DNA of 64,000 nucleotides from Pseudomonadota bacterium (GCA_021812385.1 JAKANO010000014.1:28754-92753); one strand, 5' to 3'. Counted from the stretch's first letter, positions 46,804-55,641 are shown. Numbers and translations are program-made. The notes: a model not told the origin generated them from the sequence alone.

Positions 46804-47403
46804 ATGATGAATTTGTACTCCGGCACGAAAGACCCTTTCAGCCAGCGCTGCCGTATTGTGCTGTACGAAAAAGGCATGGATTTTCAAATTATCGACGTGG
46901 ATGTGGAAAACATGCCGGAAGATATCGCGGTCATGAATCCTTACAACCGCGTGCCCGTCCTGGTCGAGCGCGACTTGATCTTGCACGAAGCCAACATCAT
47001 CAACGAATACATCGACGAGCGTTTCCCGCATCCGCAATTGATGCCGGTCGACCCCGTGATGCGCGGCCGTGCGCGCTTGTTCCTGCACCGTTTCGAGAAA
47101 GAGTTGTTCTGCCATATCGATACCCTGGAAACCGCCGGCAAGCGCGATGCGGATAAAGCGCGCGCCGTGATTCGCGACCATCTGACCTTGATCGCACCGG
47201 TATTCCAAAAACAAAAATACATGTTGGGTGAAGAGTATTCCATGCTCGACGTTGCCATCGCCCCCTTGCTGTGGCGCTTGGAGCATTACGGCATCGTCTT
47301 GCCGAAACAGGCTGCTCCGGTGCTGAAATACGCCGAGCGCTTGTTCTCGCGTCCCGCCTTCATCGATGCGATTACCGCGTCGGAAAAGGCCATGCGCCGC
47401 TAG
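46804..47403 (+). CDS. sspA: Stringent starvation protein A
   Basis: SspA is a glutathione-S-transferase-like protein that binds RNA polymerase under starvation and acid stress. The 199-residue product has the GST fold pattern MNLYSGTKDPFSQRCRIVLYEKGMDF and NPYNRVPVLVERDLILHEANIINEYIDERFPHP, as in SspA. The two adjacent ATGs at 46804 and 46807 are both possible starts. A frame reaching upstream to 46741 crosses the pet terminator and is rejected. sspB follows after 7 bases. Confidence 0.95.
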   Translation: MMNLYSGTKDPFSQRCRIVLYEKGMDFQIIDVDVENMPEDIAVMNPYNRVPVLVERDLILHEANIINEYIDERFPHPQLMPVDPVMRGRARLFLHRFEKELFCHIDTLETAGKRDADKARAVIRDHLTLIAPVFQKQKYMLGEEYSMLDVAIAPLLWRLEHYGIVLPKQAAPVLKYAERLFSRPAFIDAITASEKAMRR

Positions 47404-47410
47404 GCCGGAG

Positions 47411-47842
47411 ATGTACGACGCCTCCACCAAGCCGTACTTGATCCGCGCCATTTACGAATGGTGCGTGGATCAAGGCTTCACCCCGTATGTGGCGGTGCAG
47501 GTGGATGGCCAAACCAAGGTGCCGACCGAGTTCATCAAGGACGGCCAGATCGTCCTCAATATCAGCTACACCGCCACCCGCCATCTCAAGATCGGCAACG
47601 ACTTCATCAACTTCTCGGCGCGCTTTAACGGCTCCTCGCGCGAGCTGGAAGTGCCGATCCAGGCGGTCATCGGCGTATTCGCCAAGGAAAACGGCCAGGG
47701 CTTGTTTTTCCAGGCCACGGAAGAAATCACCGCCAGCGCCGTCAATCCAAACGGCCCGTCTGCGCCGCAGGACGAAGAAGAGCCACCGTCACCGCCGCCC
47801 GCCAAGCCACCCCGTGGCGGGCATCTCAAAGTCGTTAAATAA
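47411..47842 (+). CDS. sspB: ClpXP protease adapter SspB
   Basis: SspB brings ssrA-tagged proteins to ClpXP. The 143-residue product has the tag-binding domain (KPYLIRAIYEWCVDQGFTPYVAVQVD, ISYTATRHLKIGNDFINFSARF) and an acidic, Pro-rich linker. It ends in GGHLKVVK, the ClpX-binding peptide. The start at 47411 follows sspA with a GGAG site. Confidence 0.95.
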   Translation: MYDASTKPYLIRAIYEWCVDQGFTPYVAVQVDGQTKVPTEFIKDGQIVLNISYTATRHLKIGNDFINFSARFNGSSRELEVPIQAVIGVFAKENGQGLFFQATEEITASAVNPNGPSAPQDEEEPPSPPPAKPPRGGHLKVVK

Positions 47843-47925
47843 ATTATTTGGGTTCGCTGGACAGCGGAAATCCATCGCGTGGAATTTTCTTCTGTTGTCT
47901 CGGATAGCATTACCGAAAAAAGCAT

Positions 47926-47957
47926 TTGACTGGGTACTATGGTACGGCTGTTAAGCT
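47926..47957 (+). promoter_or_regulatory. MerR-type metal-responsive promoter of the buf operon
   Basis: TTGACT (47926-47931) and TAAGCT (47952-47957) are separated by 20 bases, longer than the usual 17. The spacer contains the dyad GTAC-TATG-GTAC (47934-47945), which has the same half-sites and 4-base gap as the mercury-operon operator of Tn501/Tn21-type mer operons (GTAC-N4-GTAC). Long spacers with a central dyad are the mark of MerR-family activation. The ATG is 29 bases further, after AAGGAG. No merR gene lies in the window, so control would be in trans. Confidence 0.72.
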
Positions 47958-47985
47958 GTGCTTAAACCTGCGATAAGGAGTTGCC

Positions 47986-48696
47986 ATGAAAGACTTCCTC
48001 AAACAATTTTCCGGCCTCATCGGCGCTGCTTTAGCCGCCGCATGTTGCCTGGGGTTTCCCGCCATACTCGCGGCGCTCGGCGCGGCGGGCTTGGGTTTCA
48101 TCGTGCATGATGCGTATCTATTCCCGCTGTTCGTCGGCTTCATCGGATTCAATTTGTGGTTGTTGCAGCGCTCGACGCGTGCGCATGGATCACGTGCGCC
48201 ATTCTGGGTCGCGCTTGTGGGCGGCATCGTCAGCGCCGCAGCATTATGGTTCATGGTCACCGGCATTCGCCCCATGCCTTGGTTGGTATATCTCGGCTTG
48301 GCTGTATTGGTCGTAGGCAGTGTGTGGGATTTCATCAATGGCCGGCGGGCACAGTCTTGCGCTAAGCCTGCTTGCGCATCCACGGTTGTGACAGCGCCCG
48401 CGAATCCAGCGCGGCGCATCGCCACCGGCGCCGCCATGAGCGCCGGTGCGGCCGCCGCGTTTTACGGCATGTATAAATCCGTGCAGGCGTTTACGCCCGA
48501 GGTCGTTGCCGGCGATATCGCTTGCTGGGGCATTAATGCATGCAAGGGCACTACTGCTTGCACCACCGCATTCAACGGCTGCACCGGCCAAAACGAATGC
48601 AAGGGCAAAGGCTACATCTATGTGCCCGCCAAAGTCTGCGCCGAGCGCGGCGGCCAGCCGCTGGAAGGCTCGCCGGGCGACCCGGCAAAAGGCTAA
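47986..48696 (+). CDS. MerC-like membrane domain fused to BufA2-type bufferin
   Basis: The 236-residue product has two parts. Residues 1-118 carry four membrane helices and the pair C20-C21 in AAACCLGFPAILAALGAAGLGF, the hallmark of MerC mercury transporters. After a linker with C125 and C130 comes a further hydrophobic helix (146-165). The C-terminal domain has six Cys (180, 186, 192, 199, 205, 218) in CWGINACKGTTAC...GCTGQNECKGKGY...VPAKVC, which matches BufA2-type bufferin metallophore precursors. Bufferins are ribosomally made peptides whose Cys are modified by MNIO enzymes and then bind metal. Here the precursor replaces its signal peptide with a transporter-like domain. bufB and bufC follow directly. 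Confidence 0.82.
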   Translation: MKDFLKQFSGLIGAALAAACCLGFPAILAALGAAGLGFIVHDAYLFPLFVGFIGFNLWLLQRSTRAHGSRAPFWVALVGGIVSAAALWFMVTGIRPMPWLVYLGLAVLVVGSVWDFINGRRAQSCAKPACASTVVTAPANPARRIATGAAMSAGAAAAFYGMYKSVQAFTPEVVAGDIACWGINACKGTTACTTAFNGCTGQNECKGKGYIYVPAKVCAERGGQPLEGSPGDPAKG

Positions 48697-48702
48697 GCCC
48701 AA

Positions 48703-49524
48703 ATGTCTCAAGCCGTCGCCCTCGGCCTCGGTCTGCGGCCCGCGTTTTACGCCGATGCGGCGCAGGGCCGCCTCGCGGTCGATTGGTTCGAACTCATCAG
48801 CGAAAACTTCATGGTCGACGGCGGCAATCCACTGCGCGTGTTGGATGCCGTGGCCGAGCGCTACCCGGTCGCGCTGCACGGCGTCTCGCTCAATCTCGGC
48901 GGCAGCGATGCCTTGGATGCGGACTATCTCGACCGCCTCGATCAACTCGCGCGGCGCGTTGCGCCCATGCACATCTCCGATCACCTGTGCTGGACGCGCC
49001 ATGGCGGCCATCATCTGCACGATCTGTTGCCCTTGCCCTATACCGATGAAGTCGTGCGGCATGTAGCGCAACGCATCCGCAAAGTACAAGACCGGCTCGG
49101 GCAACGCATCCTGATCGAAAACGTCTCCAGCTATGCCGAGTTCGCGCACAGCACCATGCGCGAGTGGGAATTTCTCGCGGCGGTGAGCGAGGCCGCCGAC
49201 TGTCATATCTTGCTCGACCTGAACAATATTTTGGTCAGCGCGCACAACCACGGTTTCGATCCGCTGCACTACCTTGCAGCCGTACCGGCGCAACGCGTAC
49301 GCCAAATTCATCTCGCCGGGCATAGCATCAGCGGCCCATTGCGCATCGACACCCACGACCATCCCGTATCCGATCCGGTATGGAATTTATACGCCAGCGC
49401 ACTGCGCCGCTTCGGCCCAGTCCCCAGCATGATCGAGCGCGATGAGCGCATCCCGCCCCTGGAAGAGTTGCTGGCCGAGTTGGATCAAGCACGCCGCATC
49501 GGCGCGCAGGAACTCGCGGCATGA
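48703..49524 (+). CDS. bufB: MNIO-family (DUF692) peptide-modifying oxidase BufB
   Basis: The 273-residue product is a DUF692/MNIO TIM-barrel enzyme using a multinuclear iron site. Likely ligands are visible: H59 (ALHGVSLNL), H90/D93/H94 (HISDHLCW), E139 (LIENVSS), D172/N174/H181 ([14 protein letters not shown]), H203/H207 (HLAGH) and D216/H218 (DTHDH). Relatives MbnB and the bufferin enzyme convert Cys residues to oxazolone-thioamide or thiooxazole groups. The adjacent Cys-rich domain is the expected substrate. It starts 6 bases after the precursor gene and overlaps bufC by 4 bases. Confidence 0.92.
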   Translation: MSQAVALGLGLRPAFYADAAQGRLAVDWFELISENFMVDGGNPLRVLDAVAERYPVALHGVSLNLGGSDALDADYLDRLDQLARRVAPMHISDHLCWTRHGGHHLHDLLPLPYTDEVVRHVAQRIRKVQDRLGQRILIENVSSYAEFAHSTMREWEFLAAVSEAADCHILLDLNNILVSAHNHGFDPLHYLAAVPAQRVRQIHLAGHSISGPLRIDTHDHPVSDPVWNLYASALRRFGPVPSMIERDERIPPLEELLAELDQARRIGAQELAA

Positions 49525-50291
49525 GCGCGCCGACCCTCGCCGCATGGCAAGAGGCTTTCACCGCCTACCTGCAACATGGCAGCGGCGAAGCCGCGCTCAG
49601 CGCGCAAATAACAGCGCAGCACATCGCAGCCGAAGTGCGCCTCGACGTCTATCGCAACGCCTACTACACGCGGCTGGAACACGTCCTGGCGCACGATTTT
49701 TCCGCGCTGTTGGCAGCGCTCGGCGATCACGACTTCGGCCGCTTGATGGCCGGGTATCTGCGTGCGCATCCCTCTACCTCACCGACTTTGCGCGACTTGG
49801 GACATGCGCTGCCCCTATGGCTACGTGCGCAAGGCAAAGCGGAACACGCGGATTTAGCCGCGCTCGAATGGGCGCTGCTGAATGCCTTCGACGCGGCAGA
49901 TGCGCCTCTGCTCGATCAAGCAGTGTTGGCGCAGTTGGCGCCTGAAAATTGGGCGAAGTTAAGCGTGCGTTTGCATCCGAGCCTGACCTTGCTTGCGCTC
50001 AATAGTAATGCGGCTGATTTTTGGCGGGCGAGACAGGCTGGGTCATCGCAACCAGCGCTCGTACCAAGCGCAATAAATTGCTTAGTGCTTGTGCGTAGTG
50101 GACAAGGGCCGGTGTTGATCAACATTACTGAAATTCAGCATGCCGTGCTCGCGTGCTTGCAGCGAGGTGAAACGGTAGCGACGGTTTGCGCGGGATTGAT
50201 TGGCTATGCGACGCCGCAAGAAATTCCTCAGCTCGTGGCAGAGACATTGGCGCGTGCTGTAGCGAGTGCTTGGGTGTGTGCGATGGAATGA
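49521..50291 (+). CDS. bufC: DUF2063 partner protein BufC
   Basis: The 256-residue product has the DUF2063 N-terminal helical domain ([19 protein letters not shown]...[54 protein letters not shown]). A second domain like those of MNIO partner proteins follows. BufC/MbnC-type proteins bind the precursor peptide and the MNIO enzyme. The 4-base overlap with bufB means translational coupling. Confidence 0.9.
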   Translation: MSAPTLAAWQEAFTAYLQHGSGEAALSAQITAQHIAAEVRLDVYRNAYYTRLEHVLAHDFSALLAALGDHDFGRLMAGYLRAHPSTSPTLRDLGHALPLWLRAQGKAEHADLAALEWALLNAFDAADAPLLDQAVLAQLAPENWAKLSVRLHPSLTLLALNSNAADFWRARQAGSSQPALVPSAINCLVLVRSGQGPVLINITEIQHAVLACLQRGETVATVCAGLIGYATPQEIPQLVAETLARAVASAWVCAME

Positions 50292-50326
50292 ACTTTGTGA
50301 GCGAAGCGAACGGCGCGAAGTTGGAG

Positions 50327-50671
50327 TTAGCTTGGGTTATGTCCTCTCGCCGCACGCTCCAGAAGCGCAGCCAAGGCTTTAGCCTGGTGTGCGGATAAAG
50401 TGGCTGTCATCATGTCATAACTCGCTATACTCTTTCCCACGAGTTCTAAGCCAACGCCTGGTTTGTGCATTTCATTTGCGCCTAACTCATGTACGCGGAT
50501 AACTAAGCGAACCGGCCCTTGTTTTGCGCACTCGACTTCGCCAACCATGGACAGAACAGGTGCGCCGAAGAACATACCGCGAATGCTCTTATAGCGGAAT
50601 ATGCGGTAAGCGAACGTACCTAAAACAAAGATGAATATCGCGCCAAAAATATACGGGCCAATTTGTTCCAT
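50327..50671 (-). CDS. Hypothetical single-pass membrane protein
   Basis: The 114-residue product has one N-terminal membrane helix (GPYIFGAIFIFVLGTFAYRIF) and a soluble C-terminal part (VLSMVGEVECAKQGPVRLVIRVHELG). I do not recognise a family. The start at 50671 is an ATG directly before the helix; TTG/ATG extensions to 50689 are possible. It is convergent with bufC, 35 bases apart. Confidence 0.6.
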   Translation of the reverse strand: MEQIGPYIFGAIFIFVLGTFAYRIFRYKSIRGMFFGAPVLSMVGEVECAKQGPVRLVIRVHELGANEMHKPGVGLELVGKSIASYDMMTATLSAHQAKALAALLERAARGHNPS

Positions 50672-51179
50672 GCGTAAGCTACCTAACAAGATTTTTTAAA
50701 AAATAAGCGAATTAAAATAAAGGTGCTTCTTGTGATGCCGCATTGCATTTCGCCTCGCGTTCTTTCAACTATATACAGCTTATCGCAAATCGTTTAATTG
50801 ATCCCTCGATAAATTAAGACAAGAAGTTAGTGCTTGTGCGCTACGCGTATTTTATTTGGGTCCGGTCATGCCCCGGCAGGGCTTTACTTTTTGGTTATGG
50901 CTAAGCTAAAGGTTACCCTTCGCCGAAACTTCGTTGTCTTGCTTGCCCAAGAAAAAGCTAACCAAAAAGAAGGTCACCCCCTGCACCGCTCGCTGTGCGG
51001 GTTCCCTGCGTTGCAGAATGGGCCCCGAAAACTGAAACGTCGCGGGTGATGCAGTTGCGCTTCGCAATTCCGATATTTGCTAAAGCTATTTAATTTAGGC
51101 GCCCGATTAAGTCTGATATGCAGATTGCATTCATCGCCTACTCTCACTACCATGCAAAATTCTGTCTCGGGAGTTTGCC
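50672..51179. other. Intergenic region with degenerate repeat
   Basis: About 500 bases without a believable gene. An inverted pair CTTTTTGGTTA (50887-50897) and TAACCAAAAAG (50959-50969) lies in a stretch (about 50860-51045) that looks like a degraded repeat or gene remnant, with features such as GGGTCCGGTCATGCCCCG. The last 100 bases lead into the gene at 51180 and should contain its promoter. Confidence 0.5.
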
Positions 51180-51776
51180 ATGAAAATACTGTTGCCCATG
51201 CTGTTCGTCCTGGCTGCGTCAACTTTGCTGCAAGCCAGTGCCATCGCCGACCCCGCTGATCCGCGCGCGGCAGATCGGCAGGCGTTGATCAAGGTGTTTC
51301 AGGAAATCGAGGCGGGGATTAACGATCAGAACATTGATCGCATGGTGGCGCAGATGACGCCGGATGCCACGGTGACGTGGCTGAATGGCGATGTGTCGCG
51401 CGGGCACGACGAGATTCGGGCGTATTACCAGCGCATGGTCAAAGGCCCGGATCGCATTCTGAACAAATACACCACGGCCGCCAAGCTGGGTGCGCATGCG
51501 CGCTTTTTTGGCGATGTCGCGGTAGCGGACGGCACGATGCAGGATGCCTTTTTCCCGGTGGCGCGCAAGCCGTTCACGCTGAGTTCGAACTGGACTTCCA
51601 CCTCGGCCAAAATCAATGGCGAGTGGAAAGTCGTGTCGCTGCATTTGTCGGCGAATGTGTTCAACAATAACTTGCTGGACGAGGCCAAGTCCGCGGCGAA
51701 ACTCGCGGCAGCCGGCGGGGCGCTGGGCGGCTTGGTGTTGGCGGGTTTGATTTGTTGGTGGCGGCTGCGCAAGTAA
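51180..51776 (+). CDS. Exported SnoaL/NTF2-like protein with C-terminal anchor
   Basis: The 198-residue product has a signal peptide (MKILLPMLFVLAASTLLQASAIAD) and an NTF2-like DUF4440/SnoaL domain (LIKVFQEIEAGINDQNIDRMVAQMTPDATVTWLNGDVSRGHDEIRAYY). It ends in a membrane helix (AAGGALGGLVLAGLICWW) and RLRK. Such domains bind small molecules or act as isomerases; the role is unknown. A GGGAG site precedes the ATG. A long palindromic repeat follows. Confidence 0.78.
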   Translation: MKILLPMLFVLAASTLLQASAIADPADPRAADRQALIKVFQEIEAGINDQNIDRMVAQMTPDATVTWLNGDVSRGHDEIRAYYQRMVKGPDRILNKYTTAAKLGAHARFFGDVAVADGTMQDAFFPVARKPFTLSSNWTSTSAKINGEWKVVSLHLSANVFNNNLLDEAKSAAKLAAAGGALGGLVLAGLICWWRLRK

Positions 51777-51789
51777 TCAAATAACTGTT

Positions 51790-51913
51790 GAACCGCCAAG
51801 GCGCCAAGAGCGCCAAGAAAAGCCTCTTGAATTTTGCACGTCGCCATCGGTTTTGGTGCACCGCCAACTCAATGCTTTAACTTTTCTTGGTGTCCTTGGC
51901 GCCTTGGCGGTTC
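51790..51913. repeat. Long palindromic repeat, CCGCCAAGGCGCCAAGAG type
   Basis: The left arm (51790-51821, GAACCGCCAAGGCGCCAAGA...) and right arm (51881-51913, ...TTGGCGCCTTGGCGGTTC) are reverse complements over about 33 bases with few mismatches, with about 60 bases between. It is the best-preserved copy of the element also at 8091-8148. Confidence 0.88.
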
Positions 51914-51948
51914 GAACTGCTTTTTCTAGCGTGATAGCGCTTAGATCA

Positions 51949-52374
51949 TTAACGCAGCCATACCGCCAGCAGCGCAAGCCCGGTCTGTAAAGCCACGCAC
52001 CAGCCGAGTCTGCGCACCAGCTTGAGCAGTTTGGAGATGCGCGCCACCAGCGGGCGGCCGGCGTGTGAAGACGCGCTGAGATTCAATTCGGCCAAGGCGG
52101 CATCGAGCTCGGCCAGCGGCTCCGGACTGACGTCGGGGATGCGCGCCAGGCGCAGGAACAAGGCGTGATCAATCTCGATGCGGGTGCCGAGATACAGCGC
52201 CGGTAGCGCCATGAGCACGACCCCGGACCAGAACAGCCCAACCCATAACGGCGTGCTTGCGAAAGCCAACACCGCCAGCGCCAGCAGCGCAAACGCCAAA
52301 GCGGCGAGCGCTAACAAACGGCCTGCGCGGCTTGCGCCAACTGCGAGTTCGGATTGCCATGCGTGTGTATTCAT
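51949..52374 (-). CDS. Hypothetical membrane protein coupled to YnbD-like gene
   Basis: The 141-residue product has two N-terminal membrane helices (LLALAALAFALLALAVLAF; LWVGLFWSGVVLMALPALYLGT). An amphipathic region and a C-terminal hydrophobic segment follow. It overlaps the end of the YnbD-like gene by 4 bases, so it probably works with it. I do not recognise a family. Confidence 0.7.
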   Translation of the reverse strand: MNTHAWQSELAVGASRAGRLLALAALAFALLALAVLAFASTPLWVGLFWSGVVLMALPALYLGTRIEIDHALFLRLARIPDVSPEPLAELDAALAELNLSASSHAGRPLVARISKLLKLVRRLGWCVALQTGLALLAVWLR

Positions 52375-53708
52375 GCGCGTATTGTGCCGCAGGAATGTTG
52401 ATTCCACCAAACGTCTAATGCGGCTGTTTGCGCCGGCCCTAGCACTATCGCCGGGCGTGCTTGGCGCACTTGCGCCAGTGCATCGTCCGGGGAGTTGGCG
52501 CGCTGCGTCGCCAGCAGCCAAGCGGCGACGGCTAAGGCGCTGCGGGAGAAGCCCAGCGCACAGCACACCAGCACAGTGCCGGATTGGCTTGCGGCTGTTA
52601 TGGCCGTTACGGCGCGTGCAATTTGATCTGCGCCCGGCGGCAGCAAATCCAGCATCGGCACATTGGCGTAAGCGCGCGCACCCGGCGTGCAGGGCAACTC
52701 GGCGCTGACATCGACGATGGCGGCGATATCTAAGCTATCCAATTCTGCGCGCCTCGGTATTCGCCCCAGCAGCAGGCCCGGCACCACCGCGTCAGCGCGG
52801 TTTAAGCCACGCGTCCAGAGGCGGGAATTGATCCATGCGCCCCATACATACGGTGCCAGCAGCCAGCGTGATGCAGGGCTCAGGGAGCCGTCCGCGCGCT
52901 TCTGAAATGCGGCTGCACCAAACATCAGATAAGCCAGCGCCACCAAGCCCAGCGCAGCGCCGACCCACAGCAGCCACAATGCCGCGCCACCGACCAATAG
53001 CGCTATCGTCGTTAAAAGCAGCGCGGCCAGCGCATACAGAAATCCTAAGCGGCGCCGTGCGGGATCGCGTGACCAAGTCGCGTGTGATAGCGGTGCTTGC
53101 ACTGCATCCGGAAACAGCCACAAACAAAACCACCCCAGCCACAGCCCGGTCGGTACGTCGAAAAAATGATGCTGCCACGTGGTGAGCACCGACACGCCGA
53201 TCAGTGCGAATATGCCATGCACCAGCCAATGCCAGGCCAGCGGCAGTGCGCGCAGATACACCACCCACAGCAATACCAGCAGCGCGATATGTAGCGACGG
53301 CGCTTGGTTGAACGGCTTATCGAATACCGCGAGGGTGTCGAACATCCAGCCGAAAGCACCGTCGACATGCGCGCGCTCAAAACTGAAGCGCAGCGGAAAA
53401 AATAGAAAGCTGCTGACCGCGACGACTTGCGCGGTGAGCAGGCGCTTAGCGTGGTTGTCGAGATGGATGCGGGTGGCGCACAGCAGCAAAGACAAGCCGT
53501 AGAGCAGATCGATCAGCCAGTAGGGCACGATGGTCCAGGGCCAAAAGGGGATGAGCGTGCGCTCCCAGCCAAACACCAGCACGCCGACATGGGCGCGCTG
53601 ACTGGTGACCCAAGTGGCGAAGCCGTAGCTGGCGAAGAAAAACGGCCCGAGCAATAGCAGCCATCCTATGCTGCGTTTCCACGGCCGTGCTTCAGCTTGC
53701 ATGGCCAT
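52371..53708 (-). CDS. ynbD: PAP2-like/dual-specificity phosphatase fusion, YnbD-like
   Basis: The 445-residue product has an N-terminal membrane PAP2/inositol-phosphorylceramide-synthase-like domain (APSLHIALLVLLWVVYLRAL; TTWQHHFFDVPTGLWLGWFCLWLFPD, with the conserved His pairs). A C-terminal dual-specificity phosphatase domain has the C(x)5R loop VLVCCALGFSRSALAVAAW. This is the domain order of E. coli YnbD. The start at 53708 opens the membrane domain; a longer frame runs into a repeat and is rejected. A YnbC-like gene lies upstream. The substrate is unknown; a phosphatidyl lipid is likely. Confidence 0.85.
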   Translation of the reverse strand: MAMQAEARPWKRSIGWLLLLGPFFFASYGFATWVTSQRAHVGVLVFGWERTLIPFWPWTIVPYWLIDLLYGLSLLLCATRIHLDNHAKRLLTAQVVAVSSFLFFPLRFSFERAHVDGAFGWMFDTLAVFDKPFNQAPSLHIALLVLLWVVYLRALPLAWHWLVHGIFALIGVSVLTTWQHHFFDVPTGLWLGWFCLWLFPDAVQAPLSHATWSRDPARRRLGFLYALAALLLTTIALLVGGAALWLLWVGAALGLVALAYLMFGAAAFQKRADGSLSPASRWLLAPYVWGAWINSRLWTRGLNRADAVVPGLLLGRIPRRAELDSLDIAAIVDVSAELPCTPGARAYANVPMLDLLPPGADQIARAVTAITAASQSGTVLVCCALGFSRSALAVAAWLLATQRANSPDDALAQVRQARPAIVLGPAQTAALDVWWNQHSCGTIRA

Positions 53709-53728
53709 GCCGCAATCGCGCCATAAAG

Positions 53729-53834
53729 CCCCTCGCCCCTTGTGGGAGAGGGGTGGGGGAGAGGGGCGCGAGTGTGAACGCGAACGCTCGGCTTTCACCC
53801 TCTCCCCAGCCCTCTCCCATCAAGGGAGAGGGGG
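53729..53834. repeat. CCCTCTCCC/GGGAGAGGG palindromic repeat pair
   Basis: Two hairpins, CCCCTCGCCCC...GGGAGAGGGG and CCCTCTCCC...AAGGGAGAGGG, lie between the ynbC-like stop and the ynbD-like start. This is a common proteobacterial intergenic repeat type. Confidence 0.85.
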
Positions 53835-53868
53835 AAAAGTATGGGGATAAGGTAAGCGATCCCACGGT

Positions 53869-55641
53869 TTATTTCCGGCGCGCCAAGGTCACCGTAAAAA
53901 TGCCCCAGTCGTCGGTCCATTGCTCCAGCTTGTCGAAGCCGGCATCGCTCACCAGTGCATCCAATTCCGCTTGCGACCGACGGCGCATCACCCAAGCCTT
54001 GTGGCCGCGATGGCTGGTGAGGGTGCGCGCGATCATTTCCAATTGCGGATGCCACGGCTGGCCGGTGTAAATCAGATAGCTGCCGCTCGACATCAATCGC
54101 GCCAAGCCGGACAGCGAACGCTGCACGGCAGCATTATCCGAAAACAATTCGTACAGGCCGGATACTATCGACAGGGTTGGCGCCAGATTCGGCGCAGGTG
54201 TGAGCGCCGCCAGCGCCTCGGCATCGAAGGCATCGCCGGCTTCGAAGCGCGCGATATCGCCCAGGCCGCGCGCGGCAATCAAGGCGCGCCCGGCTTGCAC
54301 ATTGGCCTCGCTGTAATCGCGCAGCACAATAGACGCAGGGCGGGTCGGCAGCGTCGCCACCGCGTCCAGCACATAGCGCCCGTGGCCAGCGGCGATGTCG
54401 AGGATGCGCAGCGGCTGACCGGCATCGGCCAGCGCTTTGGCCGCCGTGGCGATGGCCAGTTGCAAATGCTGCTTGCGCACACGGATGCCGCGCCAGCCGA
54501 TTGCATCCAGATAACCGCGATCGATCAGCCGGCCCAGTATCGATGTGCCGCGTATCTGATTGCGGTACACATAATCGAGCGTGCTGCCGGAATCGAAGCC
54601 GGTGGCTAAGCCCAGCCGAATGCCGTCGGACAAGCGCCCCAGCGTGCGCATCGACAAGCGCGTCAGGGCGAATTGCAAATTCTTCGGCGACAGCAGAGAC
54701 AACGGCGCGCTCAAACGCAGTTCCTCGTCGCGCGTGTAACCGGCTTGATGCGCTTGCAGCAAAGCTTGCTGCGGCAGCAACGTCGCCGGCTCGGCTGCGA
54801 ATAAGCGCTGAATAAAATTGTGGATTTTGTCGAAGGCCAATTTGCGATCCAGCTCGCCCAGCGTGTCGTGAAAAAATCCCGGCAGCACGTGGCGCTCCTT
54901 GAGCGTGGAACCGAGATTTTGGAAAAATGTTTCCTGCGGCCCGCGATGCACCACCCAATCGCTGTCCGACACCAGCACCTGCATCGGCAGGTGAATTGCC
55001 TGCGCGTCCGCCACCACGCGTTCCCCCGCCTCGTACAAGCCGAGCAAGACGCGCGCGGAAATATCGCGCGTGATCAGCGGATCGGATTCATACGTGCGGA
55101 TGCGCTCCGGGTCGTGGGTGAGGAACTTTGCCTTGACGTAAGAACTGATGAAAAAATTGCCGCTGAGCCGATAGCGCAAGGCCAGCGCCGGTCGCGCCAA
55201 GGGCACGTAGAGTTTCACGTCGAAGGCCGGCGCGGTCACCACCATGCCGCGAATCTTGGGTGCGTAGTCGTGCGCCCAAGTGGCCGTCAGCACCGCGCCC
55301 ACGCTTTGCGCGATGACCACGATGTTTTCCATTTTGATGCCATAGTTGTTGCTGATGTGGCGAATGAAGCTGTCCACATCCTTGACCGAAGCGGCGAAGC
55401 TCGGGCTGTCGCCGCGCGCGCCGGGCGAGTGGCCATGACCGCGCGCATCCCAGGCAAAGTAGGCGCAATCCTCGAAGCCCAGTTCATCCACCACATGCTG
55501 CAAGCGCCCCGAATGCTCGTGGCCGCGATGAAACAGCACCAGCGCACGCTCGGCCGTGGCGTCGGAAACGCGCGGCCAGTGGCGATAAAACAAGGTGGTG
55601 CCATCGTGGGTGTAGAAGTGTTTTTCTTGTGCTGTGCGCAT
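53869..55641 (-). CDS. ynbC: Alpha/beta hydrolase-methyltransferase fusion, YnbC-like
   Basis: The 590-residue product joins an N-terminal lysophospholipase-like alpha/beta hydrolase (LVLFHRGHEHSGRL, DARGHGHSPG, nucleophile Ser in VVIAQSVGAVLT) with a C-terminal class I SAM methyltransferase (about 380-580, LRILDIAAGHGRYVLDAVA). That is the layout of E. coli YnbC. It is followed by the YnbD-like gene, but the CDP-alcohol phosphatidyltransferase YnbA and CDP-diglyceride synthase YnbB are not in the window. Together they likely make or remodel an unusual lipid; this is inferred. Confidence 0.88.
   Translation of the reverse strand: MRTAQEKHFYTHDGTTLFYRHWPRVSDATAERALVLFHRGHEHSGRLQHVVDELGFEDCAYFAWDARGHGHSPGARGDSPSFAASVKDVDSFIRHISNNYGIKMENIVVIAQSVGAVLTATWAHDYAPKIRGMVVTAPAFDVKLYVPLARPALALRYRLSGNFFISSYVKAKFLTHDPERIRTYESDPLITRDISARVLLGLYEAGERVVADAQAIHLPMQVLVSDSDWVVHRGPQETFFQNLGSTLKERHVLPGFFHDTLGELDRKLAFDKIHNFIQRLFAAEPATLLPQQALLQAHQAGYTRDEELRLSAPLSLLSPKNLQFALTRLSMRTLGRLSDGIRLGLATGFDSGSTLDYVYRNQIRGTSILGRLIDRGYLDAIGWRGIRVRKQHLQLAIATAAKALADAGQPLRILDIAAGHGRYVLDAVATLPTRPASIVLRDYSEANVQAGRALIAARGLGDIARFEAGDAFDAEALAALTPAPNLAPTLSIVSGLYELFSDNAAVQRSLSGLARLMSSGSYLIYTGQPWHPQLEMIARTLTSHRGHKAWVMRRRSQAELDALVSDAGFDKLEQWTDDWGIFTVTLARRK

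Noticed and set aside
48244..49362. A 372-codon minus-strand frame under the buf operon
   Set aside because: Antisense to bufB, where the MNIO metal ligands are all on the plus strand.
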